Assembly (NCBI GenBank): GCA_026129545.1
Contig: JAHCHX010000001.1
Location: 805,501 to 869,500, forward strand
Source: Saprospiraceae bacterium
Lineage (GTDB): Bacteria; Bacteroidota; Bacteroidia; Chitinophagales; Saprospiraceae
Direction: 5' to 3'
DNA: 64,000 bases
Part shown: in pieces, positions 17,206-25,236 of the stretch
Layout of the letters: every line of letters begins with the position of its first letter
How positions within the stretch are numbered: position 1 is the first letter of the stretch
The notes under the pieces: generated by a model
Database searches by the model: none
Seen by the model: only the letters and a program-made list of their open reading frames with translations
Told to the model about the DNA's origin: nothing
Made by a program: the position numbers and the translations under genes

Positions 17206-17436
17206 GGGCAGGGCAAACGCATCAAAATACAACCGACCTCGGAGAGGTTTGATATTGGTAGGAATGGCGTGTTTTTGTGATAATTATCACGACCTCGGAG
17301 AGGTCAAATGTCTATCTCAGCAAACAGGTCACCAACATTCGACCCCGCTGGGGTCGTAAATACGGCGAAAATGGGGGGGGCTAGCAACATTTGATATCTC
17401 CGAGGTTTGTGCCATTTTGATGAGTTTGCCCTGCCC
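17206..17436. mobile_element. MITE-like element with inverted ends
   Basis: The left end GGGCAGGGCAAAC, followed after one base by CATCAAAAT, recurs as its reverse complement at the right end ending at 17436. Further in, both ends carry ACCTCGGAGA. The 231-bp unit is flanked by a direct TTGTT at 17201-17205 and 17437-17441. It has no transposase gene. Inside are a second CGACCTCGGAGAGGT copy (17290 on) and the palindrome CGACCCCGCTGGGGTCG at 17340-17356. This fits a small non-autonomous transposable or repetitive palindromic element. Confidence 0.6.
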
Positions 17437-17673
17437 TTGTTGGTGTCCTCGCCATAGGCATCAGGCTAAGCCATATTTTTTGTCATCCTGTAAGGAACTG
17501 TCCGCTTTACGAGGGCAAATCGCGGACTTTTGGCCCTTGCTGGCATCCTTCGCCAACAAGAAGCGGTGGAATGAATGGGGCTGTGCCTGACGATGTCTCG
17601 CTCCGTCGCTTGCTATCGGCGGGGACAACAACAGCGGCACCAATTCTCAAATTGGCACACTCTCAAATCCTCC
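17437..17673. other. Intergenic stretch, nothing recognised
   Basis: I see no supported gene, promoter or RNA here. It separates the accessory island from the chromosomal genes to the right. Confidence 0.5.
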
Positions 17674-18468
17674 CTAAAACTCCACGACCACTGCTTTTGT
17701 GTTGTTCGCTCGGGAGCAATCGCGCACGGTGTGAAAAGGGTCGAGCTCGAAGACGAGGTTAGGCATGAAGGCCGTGCGTTTGGAGAGGCTGATTTCGATG
17801 TCGCCTTGCAAAAAGTGCCCCGGCAAGAGCAACCCGTCGAGTGTTTCGCGGCCTTTTTGGACAAAAACACCGTCGGCCAGTATAGAGCCTCGCGTGAGTT
17901 TGGTGCCGGAAGTGAAATAGACGTTGACGGCGAGATTGTCTTCGAGGCTATCGGTGGCGCCGAGCAGTTGGGCGGTGGCGTTGCCCACGTTGCGTACCAC
18001 AAAGCGCAGCGACATTGCCTTGTCGGTGTATTGCACGATGTAGGCCGTGTCGAGCATCAGGTCGGGGCAGCCTTCGGGCGTGTCGGGCGGCGTGTCGAGC
18101 GATTTTATCCTCATTTCGAGTGCGAGGTCGCGCATGATTTCGCCGGGCAGGAGGCTGATTTTTTCTTGTCGGATGGCATCGGAGAGCAGCTGTTCGCGCC
18201 CGCGCAGCACGGGGGGGAGTTTCACGGTGTCGAGCTCGACGATGAGGCTTTCGGGTGTTTCCTCCGTTTTTTTGCCCAAAGCGATGGGCAAGCGGCCCGT
18301 GTTGGCGACGGAGAGCTTCAGCGAGAGGCTTTCCGATTTTTGTTTTTTGATGGAAACGTCGAAGAGGCTGATGCGGTAGCCGGAATAAACGGGCACGTTG
18401 GGCTGTGCCGAAGCAGCCGAGGAGAGCAGGAGTGCAAAAAAAAGCAGCGAGCCGATTCTGAGAAGCAT
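17674..18468 (-). CDS. Secreted protein of unknown function
   Basis: Reading from the ATG at 18468, the product has a signal peptide (MLLRIGSLLFFALLLSSAASAQ) and about 240 mature residues of beta-rich sequence. Two stretches, LSVANTGRLPIALG and LRFVVRNVGNATAQLLG, resemble the repeated strand pattern of CARDB/APHP-like adhesion domains (tandem immunoglobulin-like folds). It ends RANNTKAVVVEF. I do not recognise a named family. A longer frame starts at 18525, but the signal peptide supports the shorter start. Confidence 0.65.
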   Translation of the reverse strand: MLLRIGSLLFFALLLSSAASAQPNVPVYSGYRISLFDVSIKKQKSESLSLKLSVANTGRLPIALGKKTEETPESLIVELDTVKLPPVLRGREQLLSDAIRQEKISLLPGEIMRDLALEMRIKSLDTPPDTPEGCPDLMLDTAYIVQYTDKAMSLRFVVRNVGNATAQLLGATDSLEDNLAVNVYFTSGTKLTRGSILADGVFVQKGRETLDGLLLPGHFLQGDIEISLSKRTAFMPNLVFELDPFHTVRDCSRANNTKAVVVEF

Positions 18469-18555
18469 GGGTTGCTGGCAGCAAAATACCGGATGCAAAT
18501 AAACAACGCGGACGCTGAAATACATGGCAACCGCACCGCCATTTGCTCTTTGTTT

Positions 18556-19029
18556 TCAATCAGCCTCCAAAAAGTTGACCGGGCGGCTGATACTCTCCTC
18601 CAAGGAAATCAAGGTTTCCGTGCGTTGTATGCCTTCTATTTTCTGGATTTTGTCGTGCAACACAAGGCGCAAGTGATTCGTATCTTTGCACACGATTTTG
18701 GCTAGAATGCTGTATGCGCCCGTCGTGTAGTTGGCTTCCACCACCTCGGGTATGTTTCTAAGGTGTTCTACCACCTCGTCGTAGAGCGAGCTTTTGTCCA
18801 GATAAATGCCGAGAAAAGCCGTCACGTCGTAGCCGAGCCTGTGGTAGTCGAGCAGCACGCTGGAGCCGCGCACGATGCCCATTTGCTCCATTTTTTTCAT
18901 TCGGACGTGAATGGTGCCGCTCGAGACAAAAAGCAGTTTGGCGATATCGGTGTAGGGCATTTTGCCGTCTTCCACCAGTTTGGCGAGAATTTGTTTGTCG
19001 AGTTGGTCAATTTCTGGATGTTCTATCAT
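18556..19029 (-). CDS. Lrp/AsnC-family transcriptional regulator
   Basis: The 157-residue product has the AsnC helix-turn-helix at the N-terminus (DQLDKQILAKLVEDGKMPYT, IAKLLFVSSGTIHVRMKKME) and the ligand-binding RAM domain after about residue 70 (FLGIYLDKSS, EVVEANYTTGAYSILAKIV). Such proteins respond to amino acids and usually regulate their own or nearby metabolic genes. The gene runs away from the ctp protease gene. A TACTTTTG box lies 82 bases upstream. Confidence 0.93.
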   Translation of the reverse strand: MIEHPEIDQLDKQILAKLVEDGKMPYTDIAKLLFVSSGTIHVRMKKMEQMGIVRGSSVLLDYHRLGYDVTAFLGIYLDKSSLYDEVVEHLRNIPEVVEANYTTGAYSILAKIVCKDTNHLRLVLHDKIQKIEGIQRTETLISLEESISRPVNFLEAD

Positions 19030-19110
19030 AACCGAAGTTTTTTGTGATGCCGAGGCACCAGATTTTCATGAGTGCGGGTAAAAACTGGATTAGTGATGAA
19101 AAATTTCAAA

Positions 19111-19118
19111 CAAAAGTA
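19111..19118 (-). promoter_or_regulatory. Bacteroidota -7 element upstream of the Lrp gene
   Basis: On the minus strand the sequence reads TACTTTTG, an exact match to TAnnTTTG, leaving a leader of about 75 bases. Confidence 0.5.
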
Positions 19119-19209
19119 TAACCTTTTTGAAACAGCAATAATTTTTTGCGAAAAAAATTGAACAAAAGACCTGCGAGCGCCCTTCTGTTCGCAGCCAACA
19201 CAAAAACGC

Positions 19210-20844
19210 ATGACCGAACCACAAGCGCCCCTTTCCAAATTTCAAACCCGGCTACCCTTGATTCTGGCCCTCACGTTGGCGGTCGGTTTGTTCATAGGCC
19301 AACAGTTGCCACGCTATGGCACCAACATCCGCTATGTGCCCAGCGGCCAGACGGGGCCTGTGGCCGGCACGCTCGACGAAATCCTCCGCTATATAGAAGC
19401 ACGTTATGTGGACACGGTGGGTGCCGACGAACTGAAGGTGGGCGCCATCGAACACCTGCTTGAGCAACTCGACCCTCACTCCGTTTACATCACGCCCGAT
19501 GAGTTGTCGGCGGTGGAAGACGATATGAGCGGCGGCTTCGAGGGGGTGGGCATCGAGTTTCTCATGGTGGACGACACGATTCAGGTGGTGACGCCGCTTT
19601 CGGGCGGGCCTTCGGAAACGGCGGGTATCCTACCCGGCGACAAAATCGTGACCATCAACGACACCGTGGTGGCCGGGGTTAAAATTGACAATGGAAAAAT
19701 TTACAAGAAGTTGCGCGGGCCGAAAGGCTCCTCCGTTCGGCTGGGCATCCTGCGCGGGCGAGAGCAGTCGCTGCGGGCTTTCACCATTGTCCGCGATGTG
19801 ATTCCGGTGAAAAGCGTGGACATTGCCTATATGCTCGACGATAAAACGGGCTATGTGAAAATCAACCGATTTAGCGCCCGCACCAATCAAGAGTTCACGG
19901 AGGCGTTGATGCCTCTTTCGGAAAAAGGGATGCAAAACCTCGTGCTCGACCTGCGCGGTAACCCGGGAGGCTATCTGGAAGAGGCCACTGATTTGCTGAG
20001 TCAGTTTTTTCCCGATGGCAGATTGCTGGTTTATACCGAAGGACGCGCCGAAAAACGGCGAGAATACAAGAGCAAGGGGCGCACGAAATTCAACATCGTT
20101 CATGTGGCTGTGCTGATTGATGAGGGTTCGGCCTCTGCCAGCGAAATCGTGGCGGGCGCCGTGCAGGATTGGGACAGGGGATGGGTCGTCGGCAGGCGCT
20201 CTTTCGGCAAGGGATTGGTGCAGGAACAATACTCGCTGGGCGACGGCGGCGCGTTGCGGCTCACGGTGGCGCGGTATTTCACCCCCAGCGGGCGTTGCAT
20301 CCAGCGTGATTACAAGCATACGCTGGACTACGATTTTGAGGCCGAACGCCGCTACGAAAACGGCGAGTTGGCCGATTCGTCCAAAATCCGATTTGCCGAC
20401 AGCACCAAGTACTACACCGGGATGGGGCGCGTGGTGTATGGCGGTGGCGGCATCACGCCCGACATCTTTATCCCGATAGACACCTCGTTTTCAAATGATT
20501 ATTTCTACGAGGTACGCCAGCATGTGCCCCAGTTTGCGTCGCGCTGGATGGAAGGACACCCACGCGGCGCTTTGCCCTCGAGCCTGTCAGCCTTCATGCG
20601 TTCTTTTGTGGTGTCGGATGATATGTTATCGGATTTGGTGGATTATGCGGAAAAACAAGGTGTCGCACGCAACGACGCGGCCCTGAGAAGGTGCCGAGCC
20701 GAACTCCAACTCCAGCTCAAAGCCCGCATCGCCAAAATACTTTTCCATGAAGAAGGGCTTTATTCGGTGCTCAACGACGACGACCCCGCGGTGGAAAAAG
20801 CCTTGCAGGTGCTTCGCAGCGGGGAGCCGGTGGCAAAGAAATAG
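19210..20844 (+). CDS. ctp: C-terminal processing peptidase (S41 family)
   Basis: The 544-residue protein has an N-terminal membrane anchor (about residues 14-30), a PDZ domain (GIEFLMVDDTIQVVTPLSGG through GDKIVTINDTVV, about 110-190) and the S41 protease domain. The catalytic serine lies in DEGSASASEIVAGA and the lysine in RRSFGKGLVQ. It is periplasmic and trims C-termini of secreted proteins. The layout, including the C-terminal extension beyond the protease, is typical of Bacteroidota CtpA-like proteins. Confidence 0.93.
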   Translation: MTEPQAPLSKFQTRLPLILALTLAVGLFIGQQLPRYGTNIRYVPSGQTGPVAGTLDEILRYIEARYVDTVGADELKVGAIEHLLEQLDPHSVYITPDELSAVEDDMSGGFEGVGIEFLMVDDTIQVVTPLSGGPSETAGILPGDKIVTINDTVVAGVKIDNGKIYKKLRGPKGSSVRLGILRGREQSLRAFTIVRDVIPVKSVDIAYMLDDKTGYVKINRFSARTNQEFTEALMPLSEKGMQNLVLDLRGNPGGYLEEATDLLSQFFPDGRLLVYTEGRAEKRREYKSKGRTKFNIVHVAVLIDEGSASASEIVAGAVQDWDRGWVVGRRSFGKGLVQEQYSLGDGGALRLTVARYFTPSGRCIQRDYKHTLDYDFEAERRYENGELADSSKIRFADSTKYYTGMGRVVYGGGGITPDIFIPIDTSFSNDYFYEVRQHVPQFASRWMEGHPRGALPSSLSAFMRSFVVSDDMLSDLVDYAEKQGVARNDAALRRCRAELQLQLKARIAKILFHEEGLYSVLNDDDPAVEKALQVLRSGEPVAKK

Positions 20845-21283
20845 TTTGCAAACGTGCGTTCGGAGTTAACACTTTTGAAAATATAGGGACGGTGCCCTGA
20901 AACACATTCCAGGGCGCTGCCCCTCCATCAAACAATATCGAGCATCTGCTACCGATTTTTCGGGGCGCTGCCCCTGCCAGAGTGGTCAAAAAAATTCAAA
21001 TATCGCAAACGTTTGATTTCCATAAAGTCATTTTAGCACCTCAAAGAGGTGAAAAGTTGATAAAAACCGGGAATCAGTCAGCGATGCTCGCTTTGTTGGG
21101 TTCTGAGGTGCCATCCCGGGAGCATGGAGGGGTGACATCTCAAGGACAGGCCGAGGTGTCACCTTTTTCGTTTCGCAAAAGATGCCACCTCTTGTGAACC
21201 GAGAGTGGCAGGGAATCAATTAGTCAAGCGCCACACCTGTTAGGTCAAATATCTTCGAGAACACGTTTTGTAAGAATGTCTTG
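20845..21283. other. Intergenic region rich in palindromic repeats
   Basis: It holds two copies of a GGGCGCTGCCCC-like hairpin (about 20910 and 20960), a CACCTCAAAGAGGTG hairpin near 21040, and one copy of a dispersed repeat at 21082-21203. No gene is supported. Confidence 0.6.
21082..21203 (+). repeat. Dispersed double-hairpin repeat, copy 1
   Basis: About 120 bases from CTCGCTTTGTTGGG to AACCGAG match the sequence at 23169-23287 in the same orientation, with scattered substitutions. The core contains GAGGTG(C/T)CATCCCGG and later CACCTTTTTCGTTTC. Inverted GAGGTGTCA/TGACACCTC words could fold into two hairpins. Confidence 0.8.
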
Positions 21284-22219
21284 CTAATGAGGCGTTTTTC
21301 CGCCTTTCAAAAATCCTTGAATGGATTTGAGTTGTTCCCATTGGTCATTGGCGGCGAGATTGGCTTGCGAGGGCCAAGTGCCGGGGTCGTGCATGGCTAG
21401 TTGAGGGCCGGCGGCAGCGAGTATCTCCTTCAAGCGCGTCACCTCGGCATCGGCTAGTTGTTTGTAGGTGCGGATGCCGTATTGGTGCAGCAATTCCTGA
21501 ATTTTCGGGCCGATACCCTCTATTACGGTCAGGTCATCTTTTTCATTTGCCGCTGCAGCTGCCACGGGTGGGGCGGGTTCGGAGGCAGGCTCCATCTTTT
21601 CTGCCACCACTGGTGTTGGCTCCTCCTGTTCGGCAGGCGCTTCGGGTGTTGCATCATCAGTAGTTTCCTCACTAACGATAACGGTCTCGATGATTTCGAT
21701 ATGGGTGGTGGGTGCGTCGTCGGCTACGGTGGGTGGCTCTTCCGAAGGCAAGAAGGCGGACGAGTCAGCGGGTGGCGCTGGCTGTTCGGTGATTTCGAGC
21801 GGGATGGTCTCTGGCGTGGCGGTAGGCGGCGCAAAGGACAAGCCGAGTTCCGTTTCCAATTGGCGGTTGCGGAGTTCGGTCTCCACCAAGTCTTCCCGTT
21901 CTTGGGAGAGTTGCTCTTGAAAAAGGCGGTTTTCCTCAGAGAGTTTATCAATTTTGGCGATAAGGCCAAAGTTGTTGGCCTCGGAAGCGGAGAGTTTGGA
22001 TTTGAGGTCGATCATTTCCTTGTTGAGCGCATCGGTGGTGACCGTCAGGCTCTGCACTTCGAAGCGCAGCTTCTCTGCTTCTTGCTTGTATTTGTTCCAA
22101 AGCATCCAGCCGAGCCAAAGCCCGAGCAGGAAAGCGCCGAGCAACATGATGAGGATTTCGAAGGTGTGTTGGGTGGTAGTGCCCGTACCGGGGCCGAGGT
22201 TGACTTGTTGTTCGAACAT
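21284..22219 (-). CDS. Membrane-anchored coiled-coil protein with C-terminal helix-hairpin-helix domain
   Basis: The 311-residue product has one N-terminal membrane helix (EILIMLLGAFLLGLWLGWML, about 21-40), a coiled coil at about 45-125, a long acidic, proline-rich linker and a C-terminal domain starting DDLTVIEGIGPKIQELL (about 228-244). This last part is the helix-hairpin-helix 'IEGIGPKI' motif found on many predicted membrane or nucleoid-associated proteins. Its function is unknown. It lies 41 bases downstream of the OmpA-like gene in reverse order, so both may share a transcript. Confidence 0.8.
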   Translation of the reverse strand: MFEQQVNLGPGTGTTTQHTFEILIMLLGAFLLGLWLGWMLWNKYKQEAEKLRFEVQSLTVTTDALNKEMIDLKSKLSASEANNFGLIAKIDKLSEENRLFQEQLSQEREDLVETELRNRQLETELGLSFAPPTATPETIPLEITEQPAPPADSSAFLPSEEPPTVADDAPTTHIEIIETVIVSEETTDDATPEAPAEQEEPTPVVAEKMEPASEPAPPVAAAAANEKDDLTVIEGIGPKIQELLHQYGIRTYKQLADAEVTRLKEILAAAGPQLAMHDPGTWPSQANLAANDQWEQLKSIQGFLKGGKTPH

Positions 22220-22260
22220 GGCGGTTTCTAAGTCTTTGGTTTGGAAGAAGATAAGCGTTA

Positions 22261-22875
22261 CTAGTTGATTTGGATTTCGACGCGCCGATTTTTATAGCGC
22301 CCCAAGGCGGAGTCGTTGGTCGCCACGGGTTTGCTCTCTCCAAAGGATTTGCACTTGATTTGTGACTTGTTCACCCCTTTTCGCACCAGAATGTCGCGGA
22401 TGCTGTTGGCGCGTTGCAGCCCCATGGTGATGTTGGCTTTGGCCTCGCCCACAAAGTCGGTGTGTCCGGTTATCGTGACCGTCGCTCCGCTATTTTTAAG
22501 ATACACGGCCAGACGCGAGAGATAATCGTCCATGGCGGCATCCTCTGCTTTGCGCGAGGAGCCGTAAGGAAAGTTGATGACCACGCGGTCTGCCAAGTCA
22601 GTCAGTTGCACCTTGTCAATGCCACGTTCGTCAATGGCGGTGTTGCCGCTGGCTGCAGGGGGAAGGTTGGATGATTGCCCATCGTTTCCGGCGCTGTTCG
22701 TGGCTTGCTCGTCGGTCGCCGATGGCATCGTTTCGGGTTCGATGGCTGGGGTCGTGATGACGGGGCCGCCCACGTCTTGTTGGCCACAGGCTTTTTTGAT
22801 GCCGCAGACGTACCACCAAGAACAGAGGCCGCTCCAAGCGGCAAATAGGACAAAAACGAGTGCTTTTGAATTCAT
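22261..22875 (-). CDS. OmpA-family peptidoglycan-binding protein
   Basis: From the ATG at 22875 (MNSKALVFVLFAAWSGLCSW) the product has one N-terminal hydrophobic helix, a threonine- and serine-rich linker and an OmpA C-terminal domain: ATVTITGHTDFVGEAKANIT, then LQRANSIRDILVRKGV and a final GRYKNRRVEIQI. This domain binds peptidoglycan. The protein is probably inner-membrane anchored rather than a barrel. The frame is open further upstream to 22953, but the ATG used here precedes the hydrophobic helix. Confidence 0.9.
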   Translation of the reverse strand: MNSKALVFVLFAAWSGLCSWWYVCGIKKACGQQDVGGPVITTPAIEPETMPSATDEQATNSAGNDGQSSNLPPAASGNTAIDERGIDKVQLTDLADRVVINFPYGSSRKAEDAAMDDYLSRLAVYLKNSGATVTITGHTDFVGEAKANITMGLQRANSIRDILVRKGVNKSQIKCKSFGESKPVATNDSALGRYKNRRVEIQIN

Positions 22876-22952
22876 TGTTGCTCGTGGTTTTTGATGTGGA
22901 AAAAACGCGGGGCAATTATCGGCATTGATTTTCAGGATTTTGAAAAAAAACA

Positions 22953-22960
22953 CAAAAATA
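22953..22960 (-). promoter_or_regulatory. Bacteroidota -7 element upstream of the OmpA-like gene
   Basis: The minus strand reads TATTTTTG, matching TAnnTTTG, about 78 bases before the ATG. Confidence 0.4.
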
Positions 22961-23037
22961 AACCAGCCTATCTCCCAAGTCCGTTTATTCGTTTAATCGT
23001 GGATTTGGTTATTGCGTTACACCGTGCATGACCGGAG

Positions 23038-23136
23038 GGCGCATTTCCAATTGTCACAAGTAAATCGGAACACTGTTCCGATATACGCTGGAACAGCGTT
23101 CCGGCGTACAGAAGCGACAATTTGAAATGCACCCTA
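23038..23136. repeat. Small palindromic element with flanking direct repeats
   Basis: The ends GCATTTCCAATTGTC and GACAATTTGAAATGC are near-perfect inverted repeats. The interior holds the palindromes CGGAACACTGTTCCG and CTGGAACAGCGTTCCGG. A 7-base direct repeat, ACCGGAG, lies at 23031-23037 and 23137-23143. It looks like a small mobile or repetitive extragenic element. Confidence 0.55.
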
Positions 23137-23168
23137 ACCGGAGACGTTTTTAAATAACCAAATCGCCT

Positions 23169-23287
23169 CGATTCTCGCTTTGTCGGGTTCTGAGGTGTCA
23201 TCCCGGAAGAATGAAGGGTGACACCTCAGAACAGGCGAGATGTCACCTTTTTCGTTTCTCAAAAGATGACACCTCTTGAAAACCGAG
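23169..23287 (+). repeat. Dispersed double-hairpin repeat, copy 2
   Basis: This is the second copy of the repeat at 21082-21203. GAGGTGTCA and TGACACCTC form a perfect 9-bp stem, and a second stem follows with a GATGACACCTC arm. The two copies bracket the helix-hairpin-helix and OmpA genes. Confidence 0.8.
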
Positions 23288-23351
23288 CATAGCTGACCAA
23301 ATCGCCGCACAAACAAATCACCAACTTGTGAGACATCCTCCCTCGTGCGAT

Positions 23352-24686
23352 TTAACGCTCGAACAACAGCCGCTCGCCCATTTTTTGCTCAAAAAAACGC
23401 CCTTCGTGCCACGCCAAATGACCACTGACGATGGTGGAAAGCACGTTGCTTCTGAATGTGTGTCCCTCAAAGGGCGACCAGCCACATTTGTAGAAGACAT
23501 TGTCGCGGCTTACCGTCCAAGCATGGTGCACATCCACGATGGACAGGTCAGCCCAGCAGCCCTCGTCGAGAAAGCCTCTTTCTGCTATTTGAAAGGCGAC
23601 AGCAGGCGCGTGGCACATTTTTTCCACTATTTTTTCCAACGAGATTTCGCCTCGATGGTAGAATTCGAGCATGACGTTGAGCGAATGTTGCACCAATGGC
23701 AGTCCCGAAGGAGCCTGCAAGTACGATTGTGATTTCTCATCCCAGGTATGCGGTGCATGGTCGGTAGCCACCACGTCGAGGCGGTCGTCGAGCAACGCGG
23801 GCAGCAGCGCGGCGCGATGTTCGGGGGCTTTTATGGCAGGGTTGCATTTGATTTGGTTGCCCAAAGCAGCGTAGTCGTCCGCGCTGAACCACAGATGATG
23901 CACACACACCTCTGCCGTTATTTTCTTGTTTCTCAGGGGGGGGGTATTGTCAAACAAGGCCAGCTCATCTTTTGTGCTGATGTGCAGAATGTGGAGTCGC
24001 GTTCCATGTTTTTTGGCCAAGTCAACGGCCATGGAGGAGGAGCGCAGGCAGCCTTCGGCATTGCGGATAAGTGGGTGAAAATCGGCAGTCAGTTCATCGC
24101 CGTAGGCAGTCTTGTAGTGTTCGAGATTGCGCCGGATGGTGGCTTCGTCCTCACAATGCGTGGCGATGAGCGTCGGGGCGTTGGCAAACAAGCGTTCCAG
24201 CGTTTGTGGATGGTCCACCAACATATTCCCGGTGCTGCTGCCCATGAAAATCTTGATGCCGCATATTTTTTGGGGGTCTGTTCGCATCACCTCGTCGTAG
24301 TTGTCGTTGGTGGTGCCCATGAAGAAGGAATAATTTGCCAACGAGTTGCTTGCCGCTATTTGGTATTTGTCCTCCAACAATGCTTGCGTCACGCTGGGCG
24401 GGTTCACGTTGGGCATCTCCATGAACGACGTGGTGCCGCCAGCCACAGCTGCGCGGCTTTCCGTGGCGATGGTGGCCTTGTGCGTCAGCCCCGGTTCCCT
24501 GAAATGCACTTGGTCGTCAATGATGCCGGGCAGCACATAGTTGCCCGCTGCATCCAATTCGATGTCGGCATCTGCTGCGATGGCGGGTGCAATGTGGTCT
24601 ATGCGACCATTCTTTATAAGGATGTCGGCCTCGCGGATGGTGCCGCGATTCACCAAACGGCCGTTTCGGATGAGTATGGTTGGCAT
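23352..24686 (-). CDS. pyrC: Dihydroorotase
   Basis: The 444-residue product from the ATG at 24686 (MPTILIRNGRLVN) is an amidohydrolase with DDQVHFREPGLTHK, KIFMGSSTGNML, LHILHIST and ATDHAPHT, the metal-site motifs of dihydroorotase, which closes N-carbamoyl-aspartate to dihydroorotate in pyrimidine synthesis. The first metal motif reads QVH rather than HVH; as far as I recall this is usual for the Bacteroidota form. The start ten residues inside the longest frame gives the normal first strand. Confidence 0.93.
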   Translation of the reverse strand: MPTILIRNGRLVNRGTIREADILIKNGRIDHIAPAIAADADIELDAAGNYVLPGIIDDQVHFREPGLTHKATIATESRAAVAGGTTSFMEMPNVNPPSVTQALLEDKYQIAASNSLANYSFFMGTTNDNYDEVMRTDPQKICGIKIFMGSSTGNMLVDHPQTLERLFANAPTLIATHCEDEATIRRNLEHYKTAYGDELTADFHPLIRNAEGCLRSSSMAVDLAKKHGTRLHILHISTKDELALFDNTPPLRNKKITAEVCVHHLWFSADDYAALGNQIKCNPAIKAPEHRAALLPALLDDRLDVVATDHAPHTWDEKSQSYLQAPSGLPLVQHSLNVMLEFYHRGEISLEKIVEKMCHAPAVAFQIAERGFLDEGCWADLSIVDVHHAWTVSRDNVFYKCGWSPFEGHTFRSNVLSTIVSGHLAWHEGRFFEQKMGERLLFER

Positions 24687-24888
24687 GTCGGAAAATCTGA
24701 TGGCGCTAAAGTACAAAGCAGGACAATTTTACTTGAAGAATCAGAATAAATGGGTGAATGAAGCGCATCTTTTGGACATGCCCATGCCACATCCTAACAA
24801 AACAATAACGGGAAGGCTCTCATTGCCTGAAAACCAAAGGGGTTCAAATTGCGATAAAAAAAATTCAATAATTTTTTTGCAAAAAATT

Positions 24889-24920
24889 TTGAAAATGAGG
24901 ATGCCAGCATCATATATTTG
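24889..24920 (+). promoter_or_regulatory. Bacteroidota promoter (TTG, 21 bp, TATATTTG)
   Basis: A TTTTG ending at 24891 and TATATTTG at 24913-24920 match the -33 and -7 consensus with 21-bp spacing. No annotated gene follows on this strand, so the promoter would serve a small RNA. Confidence 0.5.
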
Positions 24921-24925
24921 TGACA

Positions 24926-25047
24926 TCAATTGAGAAGCAAACATTTCGCCTTCACTCACCAAATAGGCGACAAAGATAAATGAAGCGTGTTTTGATGATG
25001 TCCTTCTCCGAGAAAGCTCGGAGGGGGATTTTTTTATCCCCTTTTTT
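24926..25047 (+). ncRNA. Candidate small RNA
   Basis: The predicted transcript starts just after the promoter at 24889-24920 and ends in two consecutive hairpins: CTCCGAG/CTCGGAG (25006-25023) and GGGGAT/ATCCCC (25024-25041), followed by six T bases. It could instead be an attenuated leader for a short hydrophobic peptide starting at the ATG at 24980 (MKRVLMMSFSEKARRG), but no ribosome-binding site is obvious. Confidence 0.4.
25024..25047 (+). terminator. Intrinsic terminator
   Basis: A six-base stem, GGGGAT with ATCCCC, closes a six-T loop and is followed by TTTTTT. Confidence 0.6.
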
Positions 25048-25139
25048 GTTTCCAACTATCTGTTTGTCAGCACTTTCGCCTGTTTGCTGGGCGTTAATTT
25101 TCCGTGCCAATTTTTTTTTAAAAAAAACTTCTGGATTGC

Positions 25140-25171
25140 TTGTCAAATACTAGCAAGCCCGATTACCTTTG
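25140..25171 (+). promoter_or_regulatory. Bacteroidota promoter (TTG, 21 bp, TACCTTTG)
   Basis: TTG at 25140-25142 and TACCTTTG at 25164-25171 match the consensus with 21-bp spacing. Confidence 0.45.
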
Positions 25172-25176
25172 TCATA

Positions 25177-25236
25177 GGTTTTTTGGGGTTATATTTCTGA
25201 CGGTGGGATGTTAACATCCTGCCGTCTTTTTATTTT
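25177..25236 (+). ncRNA. Candidate very short RNA with terminator
   Basis: About 60 bases lie between the promoter at 25140-25171 and a strong intrinsic terminator (stem GACGG...CCGTC with GGATG/CATCC, 25199-25226, then TTTTTATTTT). There is no reading frame of note. The terminator overlaps the 3' end of era on the other strand. The hairpin may serve mainly to block antisense transcription into era. Confidence 0.35.

Noticed and set aside
16951-17359. Three overlapping plus-strand frames (DLRFAIC repeats)
   Set aside because: They are produced by the stop-free heptamer repeat and have no other protein features.
17575-18705. 376-residue plus-strand frame opposite the secreted protein and Lrp genes
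   Set aside because: Both minus-strand genes have signal or family motifs, while this frame has none.
24741-25055. 104-residue minus-strand frame upstream of pyrC
   Set aside because: The frame is of mixed low-complexity sequence and overlaps the promoter and terminator signals on the other strand.
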